Assembly: GCF_036370855.1 (NCBI RefSeq)
Contig: NC_088101.1
Span: forward strand, 35,240,585 to 35,304,584
Direction of reading: 5' to 3'
Source of the DNA: Dromaius novaehollandiae
Lineage: Eukaryota; Chordata; Aves; Casuariiformes; Dromaiidae
DNA: 64,000 bases
The notes below the pieces were generated by a model that worked only from the letters and a program-made list of their open reading frames with translations, was not told the origin of the DNA and ran no database searches. Position numbers and translations under genes: made by a program. This document shows positions 1 through 12,900 of this stretch, one piece after another; within the stretch, counting starts at the first letter, position 1; every line of letters starts with the position of its first letter.

Positions 1-573
1 CGTTCTGTTCCTGACTCTAAAGACGAAGGCATCCCTTTTCCTCTTTTCAACTTTTTTTGGTCCCTACCAGAGGCAGAAGATCTTATTTCCTTGATCTATA
101 TTATATACAAAAAGCATATTGGTCTGGAAGGAGACAGAGAGTTGTTTTGCTCATTTTCTGCAGCAAGAGAGCTGAACTGGTCTCCTTAATAATGGACCAG
201 AAATTTGTTCACAGAATATAAGACAATCTTACACGGCAAGGCATGTACTGCTGTACTCTACTGCAAGCGGTAGAGTGTTATTGCTGCTTAAGGTGTGTCT
301 TATTTCAGTTGCTCTTGAAATCCTAATTTTAAGAAGCTCTGTTTTAAGATTTATCTCCCAGCCTCCTACCAGCTATCTCCAGAATTGTTCCTGGGTTGCG
401 TTTCTGATGCTTATGCTCCAAAACCGGTGAAATACACAAAAAGGATTTTGTTTGAAGTACTAGGAAAAGCTTTCTCAGAGTGAGAGTACAAGGGTTTTTG
501 TTCTGGAGAGCAGGACTCCAGAAGCTGACTGGAGAGTGGGAGGAGAACTCTGGAGAAATTTTCTGGAGAAGGA

Positions 574-600
574 ATATATATATATATATATTTTTTTTTT
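574..600. repeat. (AT)n plus T10
   Basis: About eight AT units running into ten T, in the left flank. Confidence 0.9.
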
Positions 601-2230
601 AAACAAGAAAATATTTTACCTGTATTTCTTCTACCATGCCTTCCTCACCATGCAAACTATGTTAAGTAATTGACTCAGCTCCATTTGTATTTCTCAGGTG
701 ATCTTTGTTTCTACTTTTGCATTTCGGAGACCAACTGCTCCTGTTAATGCACTGAAGTGCCACTACAAGAAAATTACAAGATCTCACCTGTAGGAATTTA
801 TATCCCTTCAGAAGCATAAAACAGACCCTCTGCTACTGACCCCCATTCTCCCCACCCCGACCAACAAAACCCCCAGATATCAAGTTGTTCAGGTATGTAA
901 ATACCAGTTATTTTAGAAAGTGGGAACAGGAATTAGGTATTCAGAGTATCTAAATTAAGATAGTGAGTACCCCAGAAGAGAGAGAAGAACTAGAGGTAAA
1001 TTTTCTTCTAATGTGACGTGCTTTGGTAAGTTATCTGCCACCATTTATTGAGAGCATTTTGCATTGCAATTAAGAATAACTTCCTGTACTTCATTCCCTG
1101 TATTCCCAGCACTGAAACATTCAAATGATGCTGCTGACTGATGTCCAGCACATGTATAATGCACTTTATTATTAGCCACATTCCAGTTTCATATCCTCTG
1201 CCACAGTTCTATTTGTTTAGAATATATATTTTCACTACTGAATAAAGCAACATTTTAAACAAGCATTAACAGTTGCAAGTCCTGTTTGAAGTACTCATAA
1301 CATTTGATTCCAGACTATCTTACCGGGAGGAAGTAACAGTAACATTTGTTCTTCCTACCACAGGATAAGGCTCAATAGTAGATGCAACTGCTTCAGTTTC
1401 ATTCTTGAATTATGCTTTGGCTCATGTCTAAACCAGCAAGCTCTGGTCACAGACCAGCTTCTCCCAAAGAGTCACCTGTTGACACCTAGGTTGGAGGGAA
1501 GGGCTGGCAAGGGGCCACGATAAGATTTTCTAGATAAGCATCAGGCCAGGATACAGGCATGCTATACCAGGGAGCTACCTCTTGATAGAGACTGAGCTGA
1601 CCTAACAGCCCCAACACTGTTCCTCAATGCTTTCTCAGTTTTTCAGATATTTCAGTCTAAGCCTGACTGTTTCATTTTCTGACAAAAAATGGATACAACA
1701 GCATCAAGTATTTGTTTACAGTTAATACTTCATTTCTGATAAAATGCATCTTCTATCTACAGCATACCCCATTATTACCAAATTACCAAGAACTAGAAAA
1801 GACAAGCTTACAGTTAACGCACTGACATGGGTACCAGAAGTTTGGAGAGTAAAGGCAGTGGAGTTGATCAACACGAATAAAACCCAAGTGGGTGGAGGCT
1901 TGGCAAGTTCTGCTTCCTACCTGTAATACATAGATACAACTACAGTACCTTCTCTTATCTATGGCTTTTTTTATTTATGCAAGTTGTAGGCTTACAGTGC
2001 TTATGCACCAGCTTAATTTTGTTGCTCCAAGTGTCCTGATGGAATTCAAGCTCTTCCCTAGTTTGTGTCTGTACTGCACCTTGTGCTGAGAGACCCAGTT
2101 ATCACAGGTTGAAAATGCTGCAAGACTAACGGTTAATAATGAAGAACCTATGATACGAGGGATCTCAGAGAGCACCCAGCTTAAGAACCAGAAACAACTC
2201 TTTCCACACCTGGCTGTGCAGCTTACCAAG

Positions 2231-2260
2231 CAAACAAACAAACAAACAAACAAACAAAAA
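2231..2260. repeat. (CAAA)n microsatellite
   Basis: About seven CAAA units ending in an A run, in the gene-free left flank. Confidence 0.9.
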
Positions 2261-4407
2261 AACCCACCATCTCAGCTTTGCCAGCCACATTACGGCTATT
2301 TCCTTTCTCTTACATACCCCTGTTCTCACTAGCCTCTGCCATCTTCTTTTATAAAAAAGTTGCACATTTAAAAGCAGTCTGGCTAGCAAAGGCTTAGCAA
2401 GTCTGAAGAACTAGAAGATACCAAACTAGGGCATAATAGCAGGAAACAGTAGCATAGAAATGTATTATACCTCTGAAATAGCACCTGCTAAGGTGTACAT
2501 CTGAAAAAGGCTTTCATTAACATGTGACATTTACTATAACAGAAGCCCCAGTGCCACTGTTATCAGATCCCAGAAGGTGCTCTTCTCTTTAGAATAGTTT
2601 TAATATCAAGTATTCAGTAGGTTTAATACAGAATAACACTTAGGGAGCTGCCTGCTTGCCAAAAACTCTGTAACGCAAACCTTTACAAGCCCCAACAAAC
2701 GCAACTCACAGCTCTAACTCCTAGAATTCAGAAGCTGTACAATGCTATGATGAAGGGAATGTGCACCATTGAGCTTTTATATACTGTCAGTGTCTGAGTA
2801 GGTTGAAAAATATGGAGGGGAAAAAAACTGATAGGAGAATAGTTTTTTGTGGCTATTTTTTATAGAATACTCCATAAAGCAATCTCCCCACTCCCCCTTC
2901 ACCCTGCTGCCTGTCCCTTGGCCGAGTGGCGTGGGAGGGCAGCCAGCCACTGCTGCCACCAGGCTCCCCCCAAGCCAGACAAGCAGCACGCATCAGCATC
3001 TGGCCACAGGTTTCAGCTCTGAAGAGGAAGGAAAAGCTCCTGCTGCTTTCTGACTGTGAGACTAGCCAGCCTAAGCACACTCCACATTTCACAGATTGAA
3101 AAGCATCTCTATGTGAAAGCATATAAGGTAAGAGATACAGGTGCTTCTAAAGCCCTCCTGACTCTTGCTTGCACAGCATGCCTACAAGTACAGGTAAGTC
3201 TTTTCTTAAATACTCACTCACCTTTCCTTGAAGGTCTTCACACTGCTGCGTGCTGGGCAGCTGAACTCCCTCCACAGTCATCCTCTTGCCAACTCCCATT
3301 CACCACTAAAGGGGAGGCTGTGGCAGATCTTGCCATCAAATAAGCAATTGCCAGGTGTCCACCTGGTGGGTTTCAGGTCCTCATCAGGTGAGCAGCTTCA
3401 CCAAAGTATTCCAAGAAAATCAGCTCACCTGACTGCTTCCTGTAGCAAAGCCACTCTTAAAGATGACCCAGCTTACACTTACAAGTTTTCTTGACATGGT
3501 TGTGTTAGCTAAGAAGGTAAGGAAGACTACAGGAGCAAAACAAACAAAAACCACCTTGCAAAATGGCAACCATTATAACCAGAGATCTGCTTGTGAACGC
3601 CTCTTGTTACAACAGTTTTAACAGCAGAATAATTCTCATGATAAAAGTGGCACCTCCAGCCTCGTTGGTAGAGCAAAGCTGGCAAGCTCTTTTAAGATAA
3701 AGAAATGTTTTCAATCTGTGATCTGTGCACCTCTAAGGGTGTGTGGAAGAAAATCCACTTCACCATGACAGACTCCTAAAACAAACTTTAGGGGTCTGCA
3801 AAATGAGAAAGGTCAACAGTCTGCTTAGAGAAGTTAACACTTAGTGTTGAAGACTACTGTGATAAATTATTTAGTTGCCAGGCATTACAACAAAGCATTC
3901 TGCTCTGGCCTTGGCATCCTAAGTTGAAACATTCAAAATCATATTCTTCAAAATGGTGATTACAGCTTCAAATGAATGTCACAATTTGATACATGTTTAA
4001 ACCAATCTGCGGTTCATATGCAGAAAGACTGTACTGCTTTTTTAAATTGTTGTATGTAATCTACATAGGGCTAAAATACAAAGGGAAGAACTCTAATTAT
4101 TACCAATACAAGAAAAAAAATTAACTATAAAATGATTGACACAACAGTAAGCAGTACTGCTAATTCAAAGCACTCAGAAATTGGCAGCCATTTTTTGCAA
4201 ATTGACTTTATATATACAAATAGTGAGATGGCAAGTCTCAAAAGTAAATACGTATTCACTGAATAGAGCACACCCTAATCGGTTCTGTCACTGTTACAGT
4301 TTTGAGGCCGACATCTCAGCTTCCCTGTGAAAAACATTCTAATATTTAAAAACTTAAAAGCATGCCTAATAAGCTGTGGCAAAACACAGATGGTCTATAA
4401 AATATCT

Positions 4408-4420
4408 GGGGGGGGGGGGG
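4408..4420. repeat. G13 homopolymer
   Basis: Thirteen consecutive G, lying about 270 bases beyond the inferred TBC1D9 poly(A) site. Confidence 0.9.
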
Positions 4421-4707
4421 AGTCTAAAAAAGTGGCAACAACTGTTGTCACCAAATGTAAACATAACAGGGAAAAATAGTTCAATGAAACTGCAGTGCGA
4501 GAAGCTTACATGGGTTGCTTGTTGCAGATGGAATTAAACATATTCAAGTGTTAAACAAAACAAGGCATGGAAACAGCAAATGTTTTTGTTCTGAAATCTG
4601 TTGTTGAAGAGCCAAAGTCATTTGCTTGTATAATAAAACGCAATCACCTACTTTTTCCCTCTAGCATGAGTTTAATATTTAAAAAATCAAATCTGTGCAG
4701 AGTGTAT

Positions 4708-4713
4708 TTTATT
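4708..4713 (-). promoter_or_regulatory. Candidate polyadenylation signal AATAAA for TBC1D9
   Basis: Plus-strand tttatt, that is AATAAA in the transcript sense. It is the first canonical signal after the TBC1D9 stop codon; I saw no other AATAAA on this strand between 4708 and 6238. Confidence 0.55.
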
Positions 4714-5615
4714 TGTTCACATTACCCTATTTGTGGTTAAAAACCACTTCATCTGACAGTTTAAAAGCGTTCTTTTAAAACAAAAGAATTAAACAGCAAC
4801 TTCTGCTAAAAAAGTCTGCAAGTTACATGGATGCAATGTACAGCAGTATAAAAAAATCAGCAGTATTCTACTGAAAATATTCTCAAAACAGCAAATAAAG
4901 TTTAGGCATGTAGGCATGATCCTGAACTGAACAAATATGAATTATAAAACAGCTAACAAAATAAAAAATAATCCTGAATATCTGTATAAAAGAAGCAAGG
5001 ATTCAAAGTGCAGGTGCTCCAGTTTTCATTTTAACATATCATTCAGTAAGTTGATACAGGATACTATTCATTTTATATAAAGTGACAGTGTTCTCAGTAA
5101 GACTTAAACATTCAGTTACATTATCTTGCAGATTTTTTCATTACTTCTACTTTACAGTGCTGTAAATGAAGACTTATGCAATACAAGTTTTTAATTTCTT
5201 AATCTAACAAGGATATAATAGGTTGGTGGTAAAGCTTAGTTTTAAGAGCTAAGATATATAGGCTGTAGATCCAGCTATATAAGTATTTTCTATATTTAAA
5301 AACATCTTTTGATTTTTAAAAAGGGACTCTACCAATCTGTTTTCATACCTGCATACACTGTCTTTGGAGCACAACAGCAAAGCTGCTAAGTCCACTTCCT
5401 GGGAATTCAGATCTGTGCAGGGTCACGGTGGAGATTTTCCCTTGGTGGTCGCAGCTACGAAAGGGATTTCTCTCTGCTGGCTTCAGCATAGCCAGAGATG
5501 GCCAAACCCCAGGAGAGGTAAATGGGCTCTGCCTTTTCTTGGGGTAGAAATTGTCATGTTTAATCACATTTACCTGATGTACCAGCTAGGCTTGCAATGG
5601 ACTTCTCACTTTTAC

Positions 5616-5678
5616 TTTTTACTTCAGAAAAGTACTCACTTTTTACTTAAGAAAAGTACTGAGTGTACTTTTCTTAAG
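5616..5678 (-). repeat. 24-bp tandem repeat ending in a perfect 14-bp-arm hairpin, 3' UTR
   Basis: Two adjacent 24-bp copies (5616-5639 and 5640-5663) differ at a few bases. The second copy contains arm CTTAAGAAAAGTAC (5646-5659), which is repeated inverted as GTACTTTTCTTAAG at 5665-5678 after a 5-nt loop. In the transcript this makes a perfect 14-bp stem. Confidence 0.9.
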
Positions 5679-6237
5679 CAGAGGAAGTTAGGATCCAGGC
5701 AGATATCATTGCAGTGATCTTTCATATATTCAAGAAATAAAATACAAGCATACATTAAAAACCATTATCCTCTTTGAAAAAGTTGTATGAAACAAAACTT
5801 ATTCTTCATAGATGCTGCTTGGAACTTAATTTCACCTGAGGTCCTCTTCAGGTTGACAGTGTCCCTTTAAATTTTAGGTACTTCCTATTTAATTTTTTTT
5901 CAAGAATCAGACCTCTATAAAGGTCTGTTTTAAAAATGCACGCAAATATCTGCATTAAGTTCACATTTAAAAATTGAGAACTAATCTTTACCATTTTATA
6001 TTGACAGCAAGGTTAATAATACACACACTTCACTGACAACTGTTATTTTTTCTGTATTTTGAATAAAATTTGCATTCTTGTAACATTTCCCACAGAGTGA
6101 TTATACTTCAAGATAGTTAAGTTTGCACCCCAAAGTTTTCACATTAGTGAAAAGTAGCACATTTTGAAAATACCAGGGCCTATGCCAGGTACTAATAAAT
6201 ACATAATAAAACAAAATAAATAAAAAAAGACTGCCTT

Positions 6238-6963
6238 TCATCCCGACATAGTAGAGATTTCATAGTCACTAGCTGATGTTATTGGTTTACCCATCATCCT
6301 TACATTCTTAGCATTAGTAATCCTAGCCATCATGGACACAGGCTTGTCAAAGTACTTCACCAGTGCTGGCTCAGTCAAAAGGGAGGCTAGGAACTGCTCA
6401 AAGGTGATGGCCCAGTCTCTGTCAATGCTAGTGCTTCTACGAAGAGAAGTGGTGTGGTTGCTCCGTACCAAAACGGTGTCTTCACCTATGTCCTCGCAGT
6501 GCAGCTTTTCTTCTTCATGCGAACCTGCACTCAGTACTGAGTACGAGGACATGGAACTGTCATCTTTTGTATCATCGTCGGAAATGAGCATGGAAGAACA
6601 GGCTCCGTTGTCTCTGGGAGAGGAGTCTTCGAGCTTAATATCTTCCATCTGCATGCCCAGCGCGTTGTCAGTGCCAATGGCCTCCTCATCGCTGGTAACG
6701 AGGCTGCCTTGGAACGGCTTTTGCTGCTCAAGGGGGTACTGCTGGTTCTCCTTCTTCTGGAATAGCTCGTTCTGGATAGCTTTGCTGCAGTTGTTACTGC
6801 TGCTGTCTGTCTCTTTTGTGGGCTGGATGGTGAAGAGCTTACCAACCTCACCTATCTCCAAAAGCAGGCTTGTCACAGCAGCAGTGGCATGGTACAGATC
6901 TTGTTCATTGGGGTCTTCACTGAACATATTATACATTGTTTTGCACAGTTCAATGAACTGTCC
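6238..6963 (-). CDS. TBC1D9: TBC1D9 coding exon 21 (C-terminal tail and stop)
   Basis: 726 nt, acceptor cgtttag|GGACAG, stop TGA at 6240-6238; encodes the last 241 residues. [17 protein letters not shown] and [18 protein letters not shown] are conserved. A poorly conserved Ser/Asn/Gln-rich linker follows, then a conserved acidic Ser-rich block ([35 protein letters not shown]) and the conserved tail ([31 protein letters not shown]). The acidic block holds many possible casein-kinase-type phosphosites (inference). A large overlapping plus-strand open frame in this exon (6332-6967) is a shadow. Confidence 0.97.
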   Translation of the reverse strand, partial: GQFIELCKTMYNMFSEDPNEQDLYHATAAVTSLLLEIGEVGKLFTIQPTKETDSSSNNCSKAIQNELFQKKENQQYPLEQQKPFQGSLVTSDEEAIGTDNALGMQMEDIKLEDSSPRDNGACSSMLISDDDTKDDSSMSSYSVLSAGSHEEEKLHCEDIGEDTVLVRSNHTTSLRRSTSIDRDWAITFEQFLASLLTEPALVKYFDKPVSMMARITNAKNVRMMGKPITSASDYEISTMSG

Positions 6964-9900
6964 CTAAACGCAAAGGGAGGAAATATCAATGAGAGAGCAG
7001 GAAATAAATCCAGCTTTTGAGATCTACTAAATCAGTTTAAAGGAAGTTTGGAATGGAGCTATGACGCAATGGTATATGATTAAACTGAAATTGGAAATAA
7101 TCTGGGTAGTCTAGAAAGTATTTTCTATGACTGGGCAGCCACATATGTTGTTTCTCTGAAAGATACCTAGAATAAACTGTTGAATGTTCCTTCCAACAAA
7201 GGACAAATTTATTTCTCTGCAACCACAGGAGGGCAACAGAGGGTGAGCAGTGAGATGCTTAGCATTCACTTGGATGGTGACACTTTCTTTGTTTGAAGGA
7301 TGCTAAGTATAACTAGGGGTCTGATAAAACTAATGAGAAGTAATGAAAAATGAAGCAAGCGACCTGCGGCACTCTCTTAATTGGCAGGAGTAATCCAGTT
7401 GGATGTAAGCCTTTCAAAGTTCAAAACTGACTAATCAGAAATAGGAAGAAGATGATTTACTTAAGGCTACCTAAAGTCCGAAGAATTGTTCCATGGGGAA
7501 TAAACCTTCCCTATAGGTTAATGGAAGGAATAGCCATCCCACTGGGTCTTTATCCTCCTTAGCTGCTATTGATCTAAGGTGAATGAGATTGACAGTATAC
7601 ATCACAGAACACAGACTTCCTTTTTCAAGTAATGAGCATGAGACAGTGTATGCTAGTCGGTAATATTCAATGTCTTATCAGTTTTTGGCTGGAGGTCAAA
7701 ATAGTACGCTTACATTCCCGTACTTGCATATCTCGTTTTTGGGATGTTTTGGGAATGGAACTGGTTCCAGTATGTTGAAAAAACCAAACTTCCATATTTC
7801 ACTAACTGCTGCTTTAGTAAAAAAGTATCTGCTTCAAAACAAACCTCTATTCAGTAGATAATATGTTGAATATTTATTGGTATATGAAAAAAGTTTCAAG
7901 TTTATGAAAAATAATTAAATGTCAGCTAAAGTACCTGATTCAGTTTGGGCAAGTCCTTTGTGATTTTTGCTTTGGATTTATTCTCTTGGCTCCACATTCT
8001 CAGGTAGTTTCGATTCTCTTGTGAGTTCTTCTTGCCTACCGTTAACAAATTACCAGAGAGGCATGAAAAGTCCATCAAGAGACCTTAAATTAACACTTTT
8101 TTCCATCTTAAAAATGAGTATTTTTCCAAGAAATTAAAGACATAATTCAAATGGAAAAACCATACGTACCTTTGTCTGTTTTTAGACTCACTGTAACAAA
8201 ACCATCATCTGCTCCTTGTTTGTTCCTGCTGTCTAGGCCAACAACTAGGAAGTATTATGGGGAGGAGAGAAAGAGTTCAGTGTGGTTTTAGATACATACC
8301 TACTTTTCATGTGTACAATGCAAAATAAAGGAAGTGCTTACACTACTGAAAATACAGAGTAAAAATGACAGGACTGAACTATGATTAATGTTTTTGCTTG
8401 TTCTTAAATCTGCTGAAGAATTCCATATAATTAATAATATAAGTTCTTACACAAGGACCATCTTATGTTTCGTTTGTACAGTAGAATGACTTAGGCTGTG
8501 TTTAAGGCTCTAAGCAAGTTACCACAACACAAACAGATACCAAAATGATGTATGTTTGGTGATTATGTTAGCGCATTCTCTTTTGTCTATTAGGACTTAA
8601 AACTACTATCACTATTCTATCAATTGTTATCTGTATTTTCAAACAACCTTCCTTCCCCTGTTTGGAGGATGGGGAATACTTTTCTTGATTCAGAGAGAAA
8701 TTTAACCTCAAATACCTAAAGGAAGAGAGCGTCATTTTAACACAACAGAGATGACAGATAGCCAGGTTCCCATTAGGGCACAGAAAGATTTCAAGCCCCC
8801 AAACTATACTTTGATACATCTATTAGCTCCAGGTTTTTAGAATTTCCTAACATCTGCAATCCAATTCCAATTTCCCAACATTTGCAATCCAAAAGTATTT
8901 ATTCTCATTCTCCATTAAGGCAAATATGCTATATTTATTACAAAATTATTTCCATAGCAACACACTGATGATATTATTTTGACAGTACTTCTGCAACACA
9001 CCATCCAGGAGAGCCTCAGTGTACACATGCCCACATCTTTAAAGATATAAAAATATGTACTAAGACTGCATGCTCATTTTTACAGAAAACACTTCATTTA
9101 TGCAGTTTAATCCAATAAAAAAGAAGCTTTCTAAGAAGACCTGGTGTCTGAAATGCATTACCCTGTCTTTTCATGCCTGAGGCAAGATGCCTACCGTGTG
9201 TACATTCTGGTGTGATGTCTTCAAAAAAGTACTGAGTGGCTTCAAAAGCAGAGTCCGGCTCTTCTTGCTCAGGGGATGGATCTAAGCAATATTATAAAAT
9301 TCTTTCATTAAAAACCCCTACTCTTTAATTAAAAACTAGAACATATTTTCATTAATACATTTAGAGTTTTACTTTCTAAAAGGAATAGTGTGAGAGTGCG
9401 CAGACGTATCAGAGGGACCAAAGGCAAGATGGTAGATCCTTTTGCTGAACTGCCATTAGATGAATTTAGGAAATGATTTATCCTGTGTGTAGATTTCTGT
9501 TGGTTTTATTTTACCTTCCTACAAAGCCCCTTGTATTAGTCACTTGCTATCAGAGAACAGGCTTCCTTTTGAAGGTTTCACAATACTAATAATAATAAAA
9601 AAAAAAAGGAGTGTTATGAAGCCATCAGTTATCATGCCTCTAGTAAACCATGATATGCTGTTTGGCTGATCAGTGGGGCTTCCACAAGATCTTTGTTCTC
9701 TTGCTGTTGTCCACTCACTTTCTGTTCTCAGCTGATCTGGCTTTTCCTCAGGATAATTCACCACCATGGCATAGGCCACAGTCCAGGGAAACAATGGGAG
9801 CACTGGTACTTTCTTCTCCGCCTTTCTACTCCTCTTGCCTCTAGAATTTTTCCACCTCCCCAGACTGTGACAAGAGAGCTACTGCAAACCACTGGATTTG

Positions 9901-12900
9901 TGTAATCTTCCTACTTCCACAACTCATTCCCACCAAGTACTGCGGGTTTACTTCTAAGTTTCTTGGGGGAAAAATCCGCCATTTTTGAAGGATAAGTTTG
10001 TCTTATCCCATCATCTGAACTGATGGAAGACTATCCGTCTCCCCCTTGGCTTTGTAGCACTGAGTCTGTAAGCCTGAGATTAACTGGTATCTCACACAAG
10101 CACTACGCAAACCTAGATCTGAATCCAAGCGACTTGGACTAACTGTACTCAGCTTATTGCCCTTCGGGAATCATCTCCTTAAAACTCACAAGAGATGAAT
10201 CAACTGGATCTGGTAGTACCTTTTACTGTCTCCTCCATATCCAGTACTGTTTGACTAACAAGTAGCTATTTTCTCTCAGGGTCTTGTGTGCCCATCTTCA
10301 TATGTCTAATTTCCAGTACTTTCTTCTGTGCATCTCAGTGTGCCCTGAGCAGGGCATGAACTCTTTCCTGGCTGGAAATAGTCTATAATGATTTAATATG
10401 AGCTTACCAATTCCTGAATACCAGAAGTTCCATTTTTAAACCTGGATCTTCTCTTAAGAGGAGTTCAATAAAATTCTTTTTTTTTTTTTTTTTTCAGTCA
10501 AATTAGTGTGTCACTTAAGTCTACATCCAGCATACCCAACTGGGAGCAATCAGGGACATGTTCAAAGCATATCCAGGAGAATGTCCTCTCACAGTTTTTA
10601 AGGATCTTCATCAAAGGATTTAAATGTGCTCATGAATTAAAGAACCCAAACAGCTGTAACATACTTAAACCATAGATTCAGCAGAGAGAGCAATAGGTTC
10701 TTTATGACACACTTATGACAAGACAGAGAGGATGCAGTTCCAGGATAGGATTTTCTTCAGGGGCAAAACTGTTTTGAGATGTTTTCATCCTTTTGCCACT
10801 CACTCTCTAAACTGCCTTGTTCACTTAGTTAAGTACAACAGTTTGGAGGGCTCCCTGGAAAACACATCTGTGAAATTATCTGTATTTTAAAACAAACAAA
10901 AAGCCTCTCCTTACAAACAGATGTACCAGCCCAGTGGGGAACATAAGAAGTAAGCCTAGGGACAGAAAGAAGCAGCTGGGGAAAGCAGGAACGCTTTAAG
11001 ATAGCTTTACTGTTAAATAAAATGTATTGCAGTAAAAAACCCTGAAGAAGACTGCATTTGCTATGCATGGGGGAAGGCACCGACCCCAGCTAAACCAGCA
11101 AGTGACCCCTATAAAAGGCCTGTTTATGACAGGAGCAACAGAGGCCTGCATACTGCTTTCAGACTTTCCAACTCTGTCTGCTTAAAGCAGAAGCTCTTTT
11201 ATTTTACTGCTGCATAAATAGCTAAAATAATTCTCACTACTTAATTTTTAATTTGGACAGCTAGTTGTAAACAGTTCTGCTCCAAATTTCTGCTCTCACC
11301 AAGAAGGCAGCTATTTTAGTATGATTTACTCACCAGGCAAAACATGCATTTTATACAGTAGCTTCAGTTTCTCTGTGAGATCTCCGTGGCATGCTGCACC
11401 TAAATAGCGTTATATTCAATTTGTTAATACTTAGTATTCAATACCATTCTATTTATTATCACTACAATATTGCATTTTTAAAACCTTCTACTTTCATTTG
11501 GACAAGCATTGTTCTCCCTTTACAGACAGATCGTTAGCCAATCACTTGACTTCTAAGATCATGCAGTCTGCAGTAGAAACAGAAAAAAAACCCCACAGAC
11601 ACCCTTACTCCCAATTTTTTACTTCAGCCTTAGACCTTCACTAAATATCTATTTTGTAACTCTCAAAAATAATATATGATCATCATGTGATCATTCAGAA
11701 AGGCCTCTAGCTAAGACAACCTTTTGTGTGGACTTCAAACTTTCTGATCTGAGGATCCAATAATAGCATCACATGGTTTAGAATAATAAGACATTTACCA
11801 CCACCAGCACCACCACCCAAAAAAAAAAAAGATTCAAGAAAACATACTGTTAATCCTGTCTTAGTTAAGGGCTACACTGATATTTATGTAATGCTCTCTA
11901 GTGCAAGATACACCTCAACTAGCATTTTTTTTCTGAAAAATTTTTGAATTAAAATTTTTGAATGAATTTTTATATAAAATCCACGCAGTCTACTGTAGCC
12001 CCTCCTTTCAATTAGTTAAATTGATATTAATTAATTTAAAAATACTGAAATAACCTATAATCAGACATCTTCATAAATCATTCATATTATGATAAATAAT
12101 TCTTAAATGGATGAATTAACCTTCATTAAATAGGTTAAGCAGAGATTTATTTTACTTTACAGATTACCACATCAACCTACCTCTGCTATGCAAACTACAA
12201 CAAGTGCGGTTCGGCAAATACTAACAATTACAGTATATCGTAAAGTTGAAAACTACAATAAATACAACTATTTGGCCAAAGAATTGGGTGCATCTACTTT
12301 GCATGCAACTTGGTCCTTTTTAAGTGCCAAATCTCCTTGCATCTGTATCTGGTGCAGAAGAAGGTTTCTCCTCTGGTGAAACTACTGTGTGAGGTTACAC
12401 AGCAAGGTACTGGCGTACCCCACTGGTAACACATGGGATGGGCTGCAATTCTGCACCCTCCAGCAATGGCTAGGGAGGCATGCACCCAAATAAGATTCAG
12501 GGCCCAAGAGCAGGAGTCTGGTGACATCTCTCTCTTTGTTCCTCTCCTTACCTTAGATGCCAAGAGAACAAATGCTAAGCTCTTTCTCCTCTCTGTAGGC
12601 AACCACAAAACTTTATTTTGATGGAAGCCCTGACTTCTTGTGTGTGATTTTCTAACTAAAGCTCCACCTCAGCATTCAAAAATGTACATGAATGAAGACA
12701 ACGCAATGCAGGATAAGTCTCCTAAAGCCATCATCTGGACTCCCTCAGAGACCACCCTCCAGGTATCTCCCAGGAAAGGGAAGAAAGTTTTATGAAAAGA
12801 ACAGCAGCTTACTGGCAATCTGCAGGAACTGCCGGACAGCTGACTGCAGGGGTTTACACAAGGACTGGGGACTAGCAAGGCACTGAATTTAAAAGAAATT

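Larger units (their letters stand above)
1..4689. other. Gene-free flank downstream of TBC1D9
   Basis: No exon, RNA gene or recognisable mobile element. Simple repeats: (AT)n plus a T run at 574-600, (CAAA)n at 2231-2260 and G13 at 4408-4420. Open frames here are short and have no family resemblance. A plus-strand AATAAA near 1240 could end a convergent transcript from the left, but nothing else supports that. In mammals UCP1 and ELMOD2 lie on this side of TBC1D9. Confidence 0.6.
4690..6237 (-). other. TBC1D9: TBC1D9 3' UTR (3' end inferred)
   Basis: AT-rich sequence directly after the stop codon, with no exon signals. If the AATAAA at 4713-4708 is used, the 3' UTR is about 1.5 kb, a plausible length for this gene. 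ATTAAA variants lie at 5893-5888 and 5195-5190 and could make shorter isoforms. A strong hairpin sits at 5646-5678. The exact end cannot be set without transcript data. Confidence 0.6.

Noticed and set aside
6943..6960. Inverted repeat ACAGTTCA-A-TGAACTGT at the start of exon 21
   Set aside because: It falls in conserved coding sequence (QFIEL), so codon constraint explains it.
6332..6967. 211-codon plus-strand open frame opposite TBC1D9 exon 21
   Set aside because: It is the antisense shadow of the conserved exon; the minus-strand frame matches TBC1D9 throughout.
7180..7250. CR1 LINE 3' end suspected from TTCCTTCCAAC
   Set aside because: The flanking CR1 signature and the terminal 8-bp repeats are missing.
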